From NCBI GenBank assembly GCA_905221605.1, contig CAJNDS010002307.1:130287-194286 (forward strand): 64,000 bases of DNA. The letters run 5' to 3'. Of the stretch, positions 20,467-31,166 are shown one piece after another (the stretch's first letter is position 1; every line of letters starts with the position of its first letter). This DNA is from Symbiodinium natans. Taxonomy: Eukaryota > Sar > Dinophyceae > Suessiales > Symbiodiniaceae. The position numbers and the translations under genes are program-made. The notes beneath the pieces are model-generated. The model was not told the DNA's origin. It did no database searches and was given only the letters and a program-made list of their open reading frames with translations.

Positions 20467-21160
20467 CTTGGTGGACATTTCGGGGTTTGGGGTTCAGGGT
20501 TTAGGGTTTAGGGTTTAGGGCTAGGGTTTAGGGCAAGGGTTTAGGGTTTAGGGCTAGGGTTTAGGGTTTTTGGGGGTCAAGTGTGGGGTTTGAGGTGCTG
20601 AAAGGGGATCCCGTTTATACCCCTTATATACTGCCCTCAACCCTGAACTGCATCCCTTTTAAACCCTAAAGGGCCCTAAGACCCCACAACACTGAATGCC
20701 CCTGGAGTCGGCTACCAAGCCGGCCACCAACCCTCAACGCGACACGCACGCCCTAAACCCTAAACCCTAAACCCTAAACCCTAAACCCTCAACTTCTCAA
20801 CCCTAAACTTCTCAAGGCAATTGAGGCGCGTAGCCCTAAGAGGTTCGTCTACTCCTAGTTAGTATGTCCCTTCCATTGCCCAGTAACCAGGGATTGAAAC
20901 GGGGGCCATTTTTTGCTTAAAAGGGGTTTATAAGGGAACCTAAAGCCCCCCAAAAAGGGAAGAAGTGTACTACTGGGCATCCTAGCCTTATCCTAAACCC
21001 TAAACCCCAAACCCTGAACCCAACTTCCTAAACCCGAAACCCTAAACCCTCAACCCTAAACCCTAAACCCAACATCCTAAACCCTAAACCCTAAACCCTA
21101 AACCCTACCGGAGTGGGGGGCGCCCTTGGGATCCTACGAAACCGACACCAGGCGCGCGGC
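20467..21160. repeat. transporter intron with a family A element
   Basis: Arrays: 20480-20570 G, 20754-20795 C, 20990-21110 C. Family A element at 20874-20985. 20581-20750 is unique, no gene assigned. Confidence 0.7.
20874..20985. mobile_element. family A element
   Basis: ATTGCCCAGTAACCAGG at the left and TACTGGGCATCCTAG at the right. The interior TTAAAAGGGGTTTATAAGGG and CCAAAAAGGGAAGAAG match copies at 15348 and 33350. Confidence 0.75.
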
Positions 21161-21188
21161 TGGAGCCCAAAAGGATGGCAGTCCTCAC
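21161..21188 (-). CDS. transporter micro-exon: VRTAILLGS
   Basis: 28 bases. Acceptor CTGTGAAG; reads VRTAILLGS plus one base before GCCGCG. Both junctions keep phase and restore a family motif (K-VR-x-AI-x-(L/I)GS). C array on the left, G array on the right. Confidence 0.78.
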
Positions 21189-21994
21189 CTTCACAGGGTT
21201 TAGGGTTTAGGGTTTAGGGTTTAGGGTTTAGGGTTTAGGGTTTGGAGTGCCTGGGGTTTTGGGTCAGGGTAGGGCTTGGAGTGTTAGGGCTTAGCTCGGT
21301 AAGTTTTAGGAAGTTTCAGAGTTTTCCGGAGTTACTGCCCCAGAAACACCAAACCCCAGGTTGTCACGGTTTAGGGTGTCAGGTTTCGGGTTCAGGGTTT
21401 AGGGCTTAGGGTTTAGGTTTAGGGTTTAGGGTTTAGGGCTTAGGGTTTAGGGTTTAGGGCTAGGGTTTAGGGTGTTGGGGGTTTAGGGGTAGGGCAGCTT
21501 GGTTTAGGGTCTTAGAGGTTTACGGTTTGGGGTAAGCCCCCCGAAGTCTCAGAGACGGAAGATTGAAGTTTCCACAACTCCTGGTGCAGCATAGCGCTTC
21601 GGGCTTAGGTTTTGCCGTTTAGGGACTTTGAGGGTTTAGGGTTTAGGGTTACTTTGAGGGTTTAGGGTCTAGAGCTTCAGAAGACCGAAGAGCTACACCC
21701 TACTTGCGATCTAGGGTTTAGGGTTTAGGGTTTAGGGTTTAGGGTTTAGGGTTTAGGGCAACAAGGCCAGGTGAATGGCTTTAGGGCTTGCTCTCCCTCG
21801 AACTTGCAACAGCAGCCAAAACACACCTGAATTGTTGGGGACATACTTAATACGCCTCTTCGGTTAAAGGGGATTGGGTATAGGGTCGCACTAAACCCTA
21901 AACCCTAAACCCTAAACCCTAAACCCTAAACCCTAAACCCTAAACCCTAAACCCTAAGGGGGATAGGCTTTAGGGCTCCAGGTGATACCCGCAC
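21189..21994. repeat. transporter intron
   Basis: Arrays: 21197-21243 G, 21375-21500 G, 21640-21665 G, 21716-21760 G, 21893-21957 C. 21510-21610 and 21761-21890 are unique islands without an assigned gene. Confidence 0.7.
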
Positions 21995-22046
21995 CTTGCC
22001 AGTGTTGCTCGGGCCCATGCGCTCGACCACCAACGGCACGGACTGC
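21995..22046 (-). CDS. transporter exon: SVPLVVERMG segment
   Basis: Acceptor TACGTTTTCAG; reads QSVPLVVERMGPSNTGK, then donor GTGCGG in phase 0. The family carries (V)VP.VV..(L/M)GGD..K before VR.AI. Right flank is a C-type array, the one acceptor side in this gene without a clean G array. Confidence 0.8.
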
Positions 22047-23792
22047 CTGAAAACGTAACCGAAACCCAAAACTCAAAACCCGAAACCCAAAAACCGAAAC
22101 CCTGAACTGAACCCTAAACCCTAAATCCTAAACCCGAAACCCTGAACGCTGAACCCTAAACCCTCCAAGCCCCGATGCCCTTCACCCCCCGCCCAAAGGA
22201 CGGGGCATCTTCAAGTTTTGCCAACACATGGAACCCTAATCCCTAAACGCCCCCAAACAGCCCCAAGCACCCCCAAACGCCGCAAGCCCCAAACCCTAAA
22301 CCGAAACACCCCAAACACACCCCAAACACACCCGAAACCCCACCCCCCCCCCCACCGCCCCAACCCGAACCCTAAACCCGAAACCCTAAACCCTAAACCC
22401 TAAACCCTAAACCCTAAACCCTAAACCCTCAACCAAAATGCCCCGAACCCCCGAAGTGCGCGGGGGCGCCCGAAGCAGAGGAGGTTGAAGAAGATCGGGA
22501 GAGCCCAGGTCGACGAGGCAGCCTATGGGTGGCCCTAAGGTTTAGGGTTTAGGGTTTGGGGTTTAGGGTTTAGGGTTTAGGGTTTAGGGTTTGGGGTTTG
22601 GGGTTTGGGGTTTGGGGTTTAGGGTTTAGGGCTTAGGGTTTAGGGTTTGGGGCTTAGGGTTTAGGGTTTGGGGTTTGGGGTTTGGGGTTTGAGGTTTGGG
22701 GTTTAGGGTTTAGGGTTTAGGGTTTGGGGTTTGGGGTTTGGGGTTTGGGGTTTGGGGTTTGGGGTTTGGGGTTTGGGGTTTGGGGTTTGGGGTTTGGGGT
22801 TTGGGGTTTAGGGTTTAGGGCATCCCCCCTTGATGTTACCCTCTAAGAAATTCTGTAGGGTACCTAATTCCGTTCCCTACTAGGGTTAGCTAGACTGCGG
22901 CCCTTGCAGGCTTCGTAAGGGTAGGCTTCGAGGTTTAGGGTCTTGGGGTCTTGCTAACTAGGGGATAGGGTGTGCCGAGTTGCAACTTGACAAGATTCCA
23001 ACCTCAGACCCTCTTGCCCTCTAGCTTTCCTGCGGCTCACTACCCTAAACCCTAAACCCTAAACCCTAAACCCTAAAACCTAAACCTTAAACCCTAACCC
23101 TAAACCCCATCTCAACCCTACACCCTAAACCCTCAACCCAGGTTCGGTTTTGTACAGGTTTCGCGTTCCCCAGAAAGAAAAAAAAAAAACAGTCGGCTTC
23201 GCAGCGAAGGTGCGGGTTTAGGGTTTAGGGTTTAGGGTTTAGGGTTTAGGGTTTAGGGTTTAGGGTTTAGGGTTTAGGGTTTAGGGTTTAGGGTTTGGGG
23301 TTTGGGGTTTAGGGTTTGTGGTTTAGGGTTTAGGGTTGAACATGCTATCAGACCCGACCATCGGATCTCTGAAAAAGGGGGAGGGGTGCAGGCGACTATC
23401 AAACCAATAAGACCCCAAGCCAAGGGAAGGACAGGGAGCGGGGGGGGGGGGGGGTTAGGGCGCTTCAGGGCTTAGGGCTAAAGGTAGACCTGAAACCTGA
23501 ACCCTAAGTTTCCCTACACCCCGGCAAAAAAAATATGTAAAACAAATAAATATATAAATATGAACCATAAACTCTAAACCCTCAACCCTAAACCCTAGAC
23601 TCCGCAAGTGTGAGTTCCTAGTGGGAAAGCATGGCCCAAGAGACGACAGCAAGAAAAAACTTCATCGCCAGACCTTAAACCCTAAACCCGACCCTAGATC
23701 CTAAACCCCTAAACCCCTAAACCCCTAAACCCTAAACCCTAAACCCTGCTCAACCCTAAACCCCAAGGGCCAAGGCACAGGAGTCAGAAGAC
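22047..23792. repeat. transporter intron, 1.75 kb, TTTAGGG/TTTGGGG arrays
   Basis: Arrays: 22060-22165 C, 22370-22432 C, 22536-22820 G with runs of TTTGGGG, 23041-23135 C, 23216-23338 G, 23575-23603 C, 23672-23765 C. C run at 22344-22353, G run at 23439-23454. Exon-like islands: 22433-22530 (WALPIFFNLLCFGRPRALR), 23340-23440 (VLPLAWGLIGLIVACTPPPF), 23604-23670 (MKFFLAVVSWAML). None fits the transporter phase. Confidence 0.7.
22536..22820 (+). repeat. mixed TTTAGGG and TTTGGGG array
   Basis: About 40 heptamers. TTTGGGG blocks alternate with TTTAGGG blocks, and the right half is almost only TTTGGGG. Confidence 0.95.
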
Positions 23793-23818
23793 CCCAATCC
23801 GAAGGCGGCAGCGCCCCC
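23793..23818 (-). CDS. transporter micro-exon: AAAFGLG (tentative)
   Basis: 26 bases. Acceptor TTCAAAG; reads GGAAAFGL plus two bases before GTCTTC. The downstream join (FGLGQSVPLVVERMG) is in phase and family-like. The upstream join to 24516 is not in phase, so an exon or a better donor is missing there. Confidence 0.5.
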
Positions 23819-24515
23819 CTTTGAAGGCGTGGGGGGGTTTAGGGTTTAGGGTTTAGGGTTTAGGGTTTAGGGTTTAGGGTTTAGGGTTTAGGGTGTAGGG
23901 TGTAGGGTTTAGGGCTAGGGTTTAGGGCTAGGGTTTAGGGCTTGGGGCTTAGGGTTCAGGGCTTGGGGTTGAGGATTCAAGGGCACTCGGGTTTAGGGCT
24001 CAGGGTAGAGGGTTCTCGGTGTTAGGGTTTGGGGTTTTGGGGGGTTCGGGGGCGGTTTGGGGCTAAAGGGTTTCCGGTTTCGGGTTTTAGGGCTTCGGGT
24101 TGAGGATTTCGGGTTTCTCGGGTTTAGGGTTTAGGGTTGAGGATTTCGGGTTTCTCGGGGTTTGGGGGTTTGGGGGCAGGGCTTTCTGGTTTTGGGTGTT
24201 GGGTGTTCAGGGCTCTCGGGATTAGGGTTTTTGGGGTTCAGGGTTTTCGGGTTTTGGGTTTCGAGCCTCGGGCTCTTAAGGCCATGAGCCACCGAGCACC
24301 CTTGGAAGCCCCCTTCCCCCCCCCCCCCGCCCCATCCGGCTTAGGGTTATCCTGAAGCCCTCCACGACCAAACATAAAACTACACCCACCAAAAGCACAA
24401 CCAAAGACCTAAACCCCAACACCTTAGACTGCCACAAGACACTAAACCCTGAAACCCTGAAACCCTGAAACCCTGCCTACAACCCTACAGCCCTAAGCCT
24501 CAACCGTTAGGGTGC
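23819..24515. repeat. transporter intron with degenerate arrays
   Basis: 23838-24270 is a long decayed G-strand region (TTTAGGG, TTTCGGG, TTCAGGG, TTTGGGG). 24410-24480 is C type with CCCTGAAA units. A poly-C run lies at 24318-24329. No gene seen. Confidence 0.7.
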
Positions 24516-24575
24516 AGATGAAGCGGCAGGGCGGAAGGCAACTGCCCCAAATTCGTGCCGATTGTGCTGACGATC
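24516..24575 (-). CDS. transporter exon: GQLPSALPLHL segment
   Basis: Acceptor CCTTGAAG; reads IVSTIGTNLGQLPSALPLHL. Its first base completes the glycine split by the GC donor upstream (LPLG-IVST). L-P-x-A-L-P-(V/L) precedes the YHNVVP-type helix in this family. The donor is guessed (GCACCC). Confidence 0.65.
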
Positions 24576-25225
24576 CTTCAAGGTTTAGGGTTTAGGGTGT
24601 TTTCTTAATTCAATATAGGGCTTGGGGTTCAGGGTCTAGGGTTTAGGGTGTTTCACGGGCTTGGGATTTTAAGGGTCTTGGGGGTTTGGGCTGTGGGTTC
24701 AGGGTTGAGGGTCTAGGGCTTTGGGGCTTGGGGTGGCCTGGGGTGGGCAAACCACATGATACCCCAAACCCTAAACCCTAAATTCTAAGGGGTTTCTGAT
24801 CTATTGTTCACTGCCTCTGAAGGCGAGGTGTGCAAAAGAGCGGCGGAGGATGGAGGTCTAGGGGCTTAGGGTTTAGGGTTTATCACCTCGAGTCGGACTT
24901 AAGTTCTCCTTTGTCAGAAGTATAGGGCTGCCTTGGGACCCTAGGAAGGCCCCTCAACTCAATCCTCCCACCACTTCCCTCCCATCCTTTACACCTTGGG
25001 GTTTAGGGTTTAGGGTTTAGTGTTTAGGGTTTAGGGTTCCTTTACACTTCACACTAAGCCAAAACGGCTTCTTCCCTCCCCAAATGCGGGGGTTTCCGAA
25101 ATTAGGGTTTAGGGTTTAGGGTTTAGGGTGTTGGGGGTCCTAAAAAAAAGGGGAATCCCGCTATTTGGGGGGGGTGCATGTAGGGGTCCCTGATTTTCGA
25201 AAACTCCTGAATTTCCCTTCTGCGC
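24576..25225. repeat. transporter intron with family B element
   Basis: Arrays: 24588-24760 degenerate G, 24768-24790 C, 24866-24884 G, 25000-25040 G, 25104-25130 G (inside the family B element 25088-25208). Confidence 0.7.
25088..25208. mobile_element. family B element carrying telomere-type repeats
   Basis: The left end GGGGGTTTCCGAAATTAGGG continues without a break into three TTTAGGG units. The right end, reverse complemented, is GGAGTTTTCGAAAATCAGGG. The repeat thus lies between the two terminal repeats. Confidence 0.65.
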
Positions 25226-25285
25226 CCCAGCGGCAGGAAGAGAAAGCCACCAACCATGGCAGCCGCCAGCACTGTATTGCTCTGC
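25226..25285 (-). CDS. transporter exon: NTVLAAAMVGGF helix
   Basis: Acceptor CAAGCCCAG; reads SNTVLAAAMVGGFLFLPL plus two bases of glycine before GCGCAG. Its first base completes the glutamine codon left open upstream. N..L...(M/L)V..F matches the family helix after the R-I-x-(D/E)-x-x-N turn. Confidence 0.8.
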
Positions 25286-26023
25286 CTGGGCTTGTAGTCG
25301 GGACGGTTTAGTGTTTAGGGTTTAGGGTTTTGGGTTTGGGGTTTGGGGTTTAGGGTTTAAGGTTTGGGCTGCGAATACCCCCCCCCAAAAAAAAAAAACA
25401 CAGGGCATCCCCATCGAAAAAAGGGAACCCTGAACCCGACACCCTTGCTTATCTGCTGAAGGATGCGTGGCTTCACTACCCTAAACCCTAAACCCAAACC
25501 CCAAACCCCAAACCCTAAACCCTAAACCCTAAACCCTTTATTTCTTTAAGAAGATCCTCGTGAACCAAGAACCTTATCAGCGAAATAAGTTAGGTACCAT
25601 TAGGGCGTAGCTGGAATACACAAATTACGCCTGTGTCTGGAGCCCTAAGCCTTACACCTTACACCTTTAACCCAAAACCTTAAATCCTAAATCCTAAACT
25701 CTAAATCCTACCTTGCCCGAACCCAAAAAACTCCCAAAACCCTAGACCCTAAACCCTGAACCCTGAACCCTAAACCCTGAACCCTAAACCCAAAACCCTA
25801 AACCCTAAACCCTAAGGATCCTTAGGAGAACTAGAGATCGGCTCCTCCCAGCATATGAGGGTTTACGACAATAAGGGACCCCCAAAAGAGACCCCAACTA
25901 GTAGGAAAAGGAGCCCAAGAAGGTTTAGGGTTTAGGGTTTAGGGTTTCTGGTTTAGGGTTTAGGGTTTAGGGTAAAAGGATCCCAATAAGGAAATTTCGG
26001 AAACATATCCCATGCAACAGAGC
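25286..26023. repeat. transporter intron
   Basis: Arrays: 25310-25362 G, 25478-25535 C, 25640-25815 C, 25922-25975 G. 25817-25897 is the inverted duplicate of 18190-18268. Unassigned exon-like islands at 25400-25475 and 25550-25640. Confidence 0.7.
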
Positions 26024-26073
26024 TGCTCCACGATGCGGGCCGGTGTCCCAAAAGAAAAGAGGCCGACCGCAAC
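26024..26073 (-). CDS. transporter exon: VAVGLFSFGTPARIVEQ
   Basis: Acceptor CTCAACCAG; reads VAVGLFSFGTPARIVE plus two bases before GCTCTG. Joined in phase 0 to the upstream exon it gives GALAGVAVGLFSFGT. Right flank is a long G array. Confidence 0.8.
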
Positions 26074-27354
26074 CTGGTTGAGGTTTAGGGTTTAGGGTTT
26101 AGGGTTTAGGGTTTAGGGTTTAGGGTTTAGGGTTTAGGGTTTAGGGTTTAGGGTTTAGGGTTTAGGGTTTAGGGTTTAGGGTTTGGGGTTTGGGGTTTGG
26201 GGTTTAGGGTTTGGGGTTTGGGGTTTAGGGTTTGGGTTTATTTCGGGCTTGTTTTATTCTGGGGAGTCTCATCTCTGAGCATCTTTAGAAACCAGGGGCA
26301 TGGTCCATGCATCCAAACCCTACACTCATGCTCCCGTACACTTTAGTTACAAGCCGAGATTTCTGGAAGCAGCAGGTCGCCCGTCGGAACAGCAACGAGT
26401 TTAGGGCTTTCGGGTTGAGCATGGTTATATGTCCTCACACTCCAGGTACCTTTCCCTTGAGACCCTGTCCTCAATAGACCTGGTCACCCTAAATCCCAAC
26501 CGCAAGCCGCATAGTTGAATAAGGGTTTAGGGTTGAGGGCTAACCCTAAACCCTAAACCCTAAACCCTGAACCCTAAATCCTAAACCCTAAACCCTAAAC
26601 CCTAAACCCATGGGTGTCGCGTCATAGTTGCAGCGAAAGGGGCGCTGGGCAAAATGCACCCGGCAATGTACGGCAGGCCTGGCGACTGGCAGGCCCAGGG
26701 GTTAGGGGGCCTCGCTTCTTTCGGGTTTAGGTTTTAGGGTGTAGGGTTTAGGGTTTAGGGTTTAGGGCCAGAGGGTTTTGGGGATGTTTGGCCTCATGCA
26801 TCCTGGTCGTTGGAAATTCGGTTTCCTGGAGACCCCCCTTGAAAACAAAAGGTTCTGCCAGGATGCACGAAGGTACTGATTACCAACTTTCCTTCTCACA
26901 AACCTTTGGCAGGAACACTCGGTCTTTGTGTCGTGAAGGCCCCTTGGATACTCCACGTGCTTTTGCTTTTGCTTTTGCGTGTATGTACTAATCTTGTAAG
27001 ACACCAGCCTAAAAACCCTTCAAAACCCTAAACCTGCCACAATGAAGACGATGACCATGGGCAAGGGGGATCAGGACTCACTATAACTAACACACATGGG
27101 GGTTTCCGAAATTAGGGGTACCCCTAATATGCCCCCAATAGTATAATACAGTGTAATCCTTTTAGGAACCCCCAAAAGGGTACCCCCCTATTTTCGGAAA
27201 ACCCCACATCATGAACACCCAGAGCAGCTGAAACAGCAAGCCTGCCCAGCTAGAGAGCGGTACCGTGCAGCCTAAACACCGAAGCCAAAACCCTGAACCC
27301 TAAACCCTAAACCCTAAACCCTAAACCACAAACCCTGAACCTACACAACCTTAC
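26074..27354. repeat. transporter intron with family B element
   Basis: Arrays: 26081-26237 G with TTTGGGG, 26545-26610 C, 26733-26768 G, 27008-27028 C, 27290-27330 C. Exon-like islands: 26611-26690 (VHCRVHFAQRPFRCNYDATP, donor GTTTAG), 26780-27000 (both strands open), 27029-27085 (donor GTTTAG). None fits the transporter. Confidence 0.65.
27106..27208. mobile_element. family B element, complete copy
   Basis: ATGGGGGTTTCCGAAATTAG at the left; the right end, reverse complemented, is ATGTGGGGTTTTCCGAAAAT. The terminal repeats are about 25 bp with small differences. Unique, exon-like islands adjoin both ends. Confidence 0.75.
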
Positions 27355-27426
27355 CCCAGCAAGTGCCCCGAAGCGCCATTGAGCCAGGCCTGTGAGTGTT
27401 GACAGCAGCTCCCCAGACTTGGCGAC
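27355..27426 (-). CDS. transporter exon: VAKSGELL segment
   Basis: 72 bases, 24 codons. Reads VAKSGELLSTLTGLAQWRFG then ALAG, with a consensus donor GTAAGG and a CCGGGAG acceptor. SGELL....G...W.GA.(L/A) is the loop and helix after the third helix in aromatic amino acid permeases. C array on the left, G array on the right. Confidence 0.83.
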
Positions 27427-28424
27427 CTCCCGGCGCAGCGTTCAGCGCTTAGGGGACTGGAGGGGGCGGTTTAGGGTTTAGGGTTTAGGGTTTAGGGTTT
27501 AGGGTTTCGGGTTTAGGGTTTAGGGTTTAGGGTGTAGGGTTGAGGGTTTAGGGTTTAGGGCAACTTTAGGGTTGATTTTACACTCCTTGCATCCTTCAAA
27601 GGAGGTTAGAGACCATATTCAGGGCCCATGAAACTACCTTCAGAGGGCTTAGAGAACTGCAGGGCTAAGGAGGGTTTAGGGTTTAGGGTTTAGGGTTTAG
27701 GTTTAGGGTTTAGGGTTTAGGGTTTAGGGGTGCCTGTTGGTGATTTGCAGGCTCTATTGGCAGGGTTGAGGACTTTGGTGTCAAGAGAATGTAGACCCCA
27801 AAAAGCCCAAACCCAAGAAGGCGGCAGCCTGCCCAGGCGTTGATCGCATTTTGCTGTACCACCCGCTATGTGGCCTCCCCTTGTGCCGCGGCGCCGTTCT
27901 GCGCCGTGGTTCGGCTTAGCTAGCCTTGCCCCGGCTGGTGCAGTTTTCGTGCTGCTGCACCTAGTTGGTTTGGCCAGGGCGCTCCAAGCAACCAGGAGCG
28001 CTTCCACATAGCTGACCAGTCTGCACACTGCTCCACCAAAGTGGCTCTTCCGCAACAAAACTAGGCTTGAGCGCCCTAGTTAGGATCTACTTGAGGTTTA
28101 GGTCTCATGCTTCGAGGATTTAAGGGTCTATAGTTTAGGGCTTCGGGGTTAGGATTTCAGGGCTTGCAAGAAATGGCGGCCCTTCGAAGCTCGAAGCGAA
28201 ACAGGCAATGAGCTGAGCATACTGGGAATGCACACCTTTAGCCTCAAAACAAATGAAATTGGGTTAAGAGTTTAGGGTTTAGGGGCCCTATTACGACATG
28301 GACCCGTGTATTTGAGGTTCCCCAGACAAAAAATATTGTAGTTCGGAGTGGCTCATCAAACCTACCCCCTATGATCCTCTGCACGCAAGACTCTGAAACC
28401 TCCCTCCCCCCTTTGGCGCAGCCC
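27427..28424. repeat. transporter intron region, no assigned exon
   Basis: Arrays 27470-27580 G and 27673-27727 G. 27731-28090 is the longest unique island here; it has a 100-codon minus-strand frame of odd composition that I do not trust. 28150-28260 and 28270-28420 are exon-like on the minus strand (GRFDEPLRTTIFFVWGTSNT). Confidence 0.6.
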
Positions 28425-28990
28425 TAAACCCCAAACCCTAAACCCTGAACCCTAAACCCTACACCCTAAACCCTGAACCTTCAGCCCTCAGCCCTGCCTA
28501 GATCCCAAAAGCCCGCCTGGGCAGTGACTACTGCCAAACTCTAAACCCTAAACCCTAAACACTAACTCTAAACCCTAAACCCTAAACCCTGAACCCTAAA
28601 CCCTAAACCCTAAACCCTGAACCCTGAACCCTGAACCCTAAACCCTACACTGAACCTTCAGCCCTCAGCCCTGCCTAGATCCCAAAAGCCCGCCTGGGCA
28701 GTGACTACTGCCAAACTCTAAACCCTAAACCCTAAACACGAACTCTAAACCCTAAACCCTGAACCCTAAACCCTAAACCCTCTGAACCCTGAACCCTGTA
28801 CCCTGAACCCCGAACCCCGAACCCTGAACCCTGAACCCTCAGCCCTGCCTAGATCCCAAAGCCCGCCTGGGCAGTGACTACTGCCAAACCCTAAACCCTA
28901 AACCCTAATCATAAACCCTAAACCCTAAACCCTGAACCCTGAACCCTGAACCCTGAACCCTGAACCCGCCTGGGCAGTGACTACTGCCAG
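28425..28990. repeat. tandem 160-170 bp repeat with a short hairpin
   Basis: Four passes of CCTGCCTAGATCCCAAAAG then CCGCCTGGGCAGTGACTACT then CCCTAAA/CCCTGAA repeats (units begin near 28490, 28665, 28842; a last partial one near 28965). GGCAGT and ACTGCC form a 6-bp stem in each. Confidence 0.85.
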
Positions 28991-30130
28991 CATTTGTGAG
29001 GCGAAGGCCAGTGAGCACCTAGACTCCCCTGAGAACCTCAATAAAGATACATATGTCTTAAATATCCTCTTGGGCTTTGTATAGAACAAAAAGAAAAAGA
29101 ATATGCTTAATATCCTCTTGGGTTGTATATAAACAAAACGGAAACAGAATTCCCAAGGGGGGAAAAGGCACACCACTGCAGCCGTGTCTCCCAGGGCTCT
29201 CTTGGCCACCGAGACCACCTCAACAGACCAAGATGACACGGGTTTAGGGTTTAGGGTTTAGGGTTTAGGGTTTAGGGTTTTAGGGTTTAGGGTTTAGGGT
29301 TTAGGGTTCAGGGTTTCGGAGCCCACCCAAGGCAGCTGAAGGCTAGGTTACATTCCGAAACATCCTGTTGGATTGGGCTTTAGGGCTTTGGGCTTAGGGT
29401 TTCGGGTTTAGGGTTTAGGGTTTCGCCTTTAGGTTTGGGGCGTAGGGTTTAGGGTTTAGGGTTTAGGGTTTAGGGCTTAGGGTTTAGGGTGTAGGGTTGA
29501 GAGTCTCAAGATTGCTGCCGGGAGGCCGACACCCCCTCGTCCTGCATCAGGGCCCGGTCCTCCTCGCGGGTTTCCCTTCCCAAAACCCTAAAGATGCCAA
29601 AGCACTGGGTTTAGGGTTTAGGGTTTAGGGTTTAGGGTTTAGGGTTTGGGGTTTGGGGTTTGGGGTTTGGGATTTGGGTTAGGGTGATAACGCCTTGCAT
29701 CCTATTCTCCCTAAATCCTCATAAGCCTTTAGAAGCCTGAAACCCCAAACACCCTCAACCCATAGCTTGCAAGGGTTTAGGGCGAGGGTTTAGAGTGCAA
29801 AAGCAGCCCGAAACGGAACTACTTGTCCAGTGTCCAGGTTTCGGGTTTCGAGTTGAGCTTATGCAGGTTGCATTATCCAAAAACAGCTGCTAAGAAAGAA
29901 CGAAAAAGGACCTAACGCCTAAACCCCAAACCACAAATTCTAAGCCCTAAACCCCCTTAAAGGGGTTAAGAGGGCCCCCGCCAAGGGGAAGTAATCCCTT
30001 CCCCCTTTTGTTGAATACCCCCCCCCCCCCCCCCCCTGGATTAGAAAACCACATTCCGGAACATCCTGCCGAAACCGACCCCGCCTTTTGAAACCTATCC
30101 CGAATTAGGGGGGCGGGTTCAGTGCTCGCA
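28991..30130. repeat. arrays and islands
   Basis: Arrays 29240-29318 G, 29396-29500 G, 29608-29670 G with TTTGGGG. 29040-29160 is AT-richer. Poly-C run at 30018-30036. A minus-strand Met-start frame at 29160-29232 (MSSWSVEVVSVAKRALGDTA) ends at a GTGGTG donor. Confidence 0.6.
29512..29575 (-). CDS. candidate exon
   Basis: A TTGGGAAG acceptor opens GETREEDRALMQDEGVSASR up to a TGA. The charged composition looks like real protein. No family recognised and no partner found. Confidence 0.42.
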
Positions 30131-30134
30131 AAAC

Positions 30135-30188
30135 CTCTCTCTCTCTCTCGCTCTCGCTCTCGCTCTCGCTCTCTCTCTCTCTCTCTCT

Positions 30189-30234
<46 letters not shown>

Positions 30235-30243
30235 CGCTCTCAG
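30135..30243 (+). repeat. CT microsatellite
   Basis: (CT)n with CTCG and CCTCT interruptions, about 109 bases. Confidence 0.95.
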
Positions 30244-30584
30244 TTTACACCTCAATTAACGAAGTGATCACTTACACCCTCCAAACCCTAAAACCTAGAC
30301 CCTAAACCCTTCAGACCCCAAACGTGACATTTGGATAAAATAACATCCCCCCAATAATAAAACCATATTTCGAGTTTCTATTGCAGGGAGGAGGGGGGGG
30401 GGGGCCCCTGTTTAATATTAGGGGGAACGGATTAGGCTGAGAACCCGTTCTCGCTGTAAGTCGTAGCTGAATTCTTTGTCATCTGCCATACAGAACAATG
30501 AGCCCTGAACCCAAACTGTTTGTGGTGCGCGGACATCGATGAAGGATTCGAGTTTAGGGTTTAGGGTTTAGGGACTCCTTGCAG

Positions 30585-30690
30585 GTTCACTAAGAACTCA
30601 AAGGCTGTGAAGAAGGTCTGCGCAAATGGCCTACCGCTACTTGTGACGGTGGCGCGTGAACACAAGATGCTAGAAATGTTTCTAACGGGT
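30585..30690 (+). CDS. candidate plus-strand exon
   Basis: A CTCCTTGCAG acceptor opens FTKNSKAVKKVCANGLPLLV then TVAREHKMLEMFLTG, running into TTTAGG. Lysine-rich, protein-like. Direction is opposite to the transporter. Confidence 0.42.
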
Positions 30691-31090
30691 TTAGGTTTTA
30701 GGGTTCAGGGTTCCACTCAGAAATCGAAACCCTAGCTAACCTCATGTTCCCTTGCTTTTGGGGCATCTAGCATGCTTCTGACTCCAGGCGCCCGCCCCCC
30801 AAAAAGCAACGGCACAAAACCCCTAAACCTCTTGAGGGTTTGCTGCTTAGGTAATCTCAAGCCCCAGCACCCTTAAGCCCCGAAATCCCAAGCCCAAACC
30901 CTAAACAATAGTATCTAAAGGGTTGAGGCATTGGCTAGAATTTCCATCCACTCCCAAGCCCTCGCCCCCCTTCCCCCCACCCTAAAACCTAAACCCTAAC
31001 GCCCCCAAACCTCTACCCCTAAGGAAACCCTAAACCCTAAACCCTAAACCCTAAACCCTAAACCCCAAACCCCTAAGGAAACCCCGAAAC

Positions 31091-31166
31091 CCCATCCACC
31101 CAGGAAGTCCTCTTTGGGCCGCTCCGCATCCTCCATGACCTTGGCCTTTGCAGCCAAAGTACAGAC
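31091..31166 (-). CDS. candidate exon
   Basis: Acceptor GGAATCAG and donor GTTTCG enclose VCTLAAKAKVMEDAERPKED then FLGGW. Could be a loop of the transporter or of another gene; phase is not decisive. Confidence 0.42.

Noticed and set aside
27717-28058. 113-residue minus-strand frame as a gene
   Set aside because: It runs into the TTTAGGG array, has odd composition and shows no family pattern.
29947-30255. 102-residue frame rich in RE dipeptides
   Set aside because: It is the translation of the CT microsatellite.
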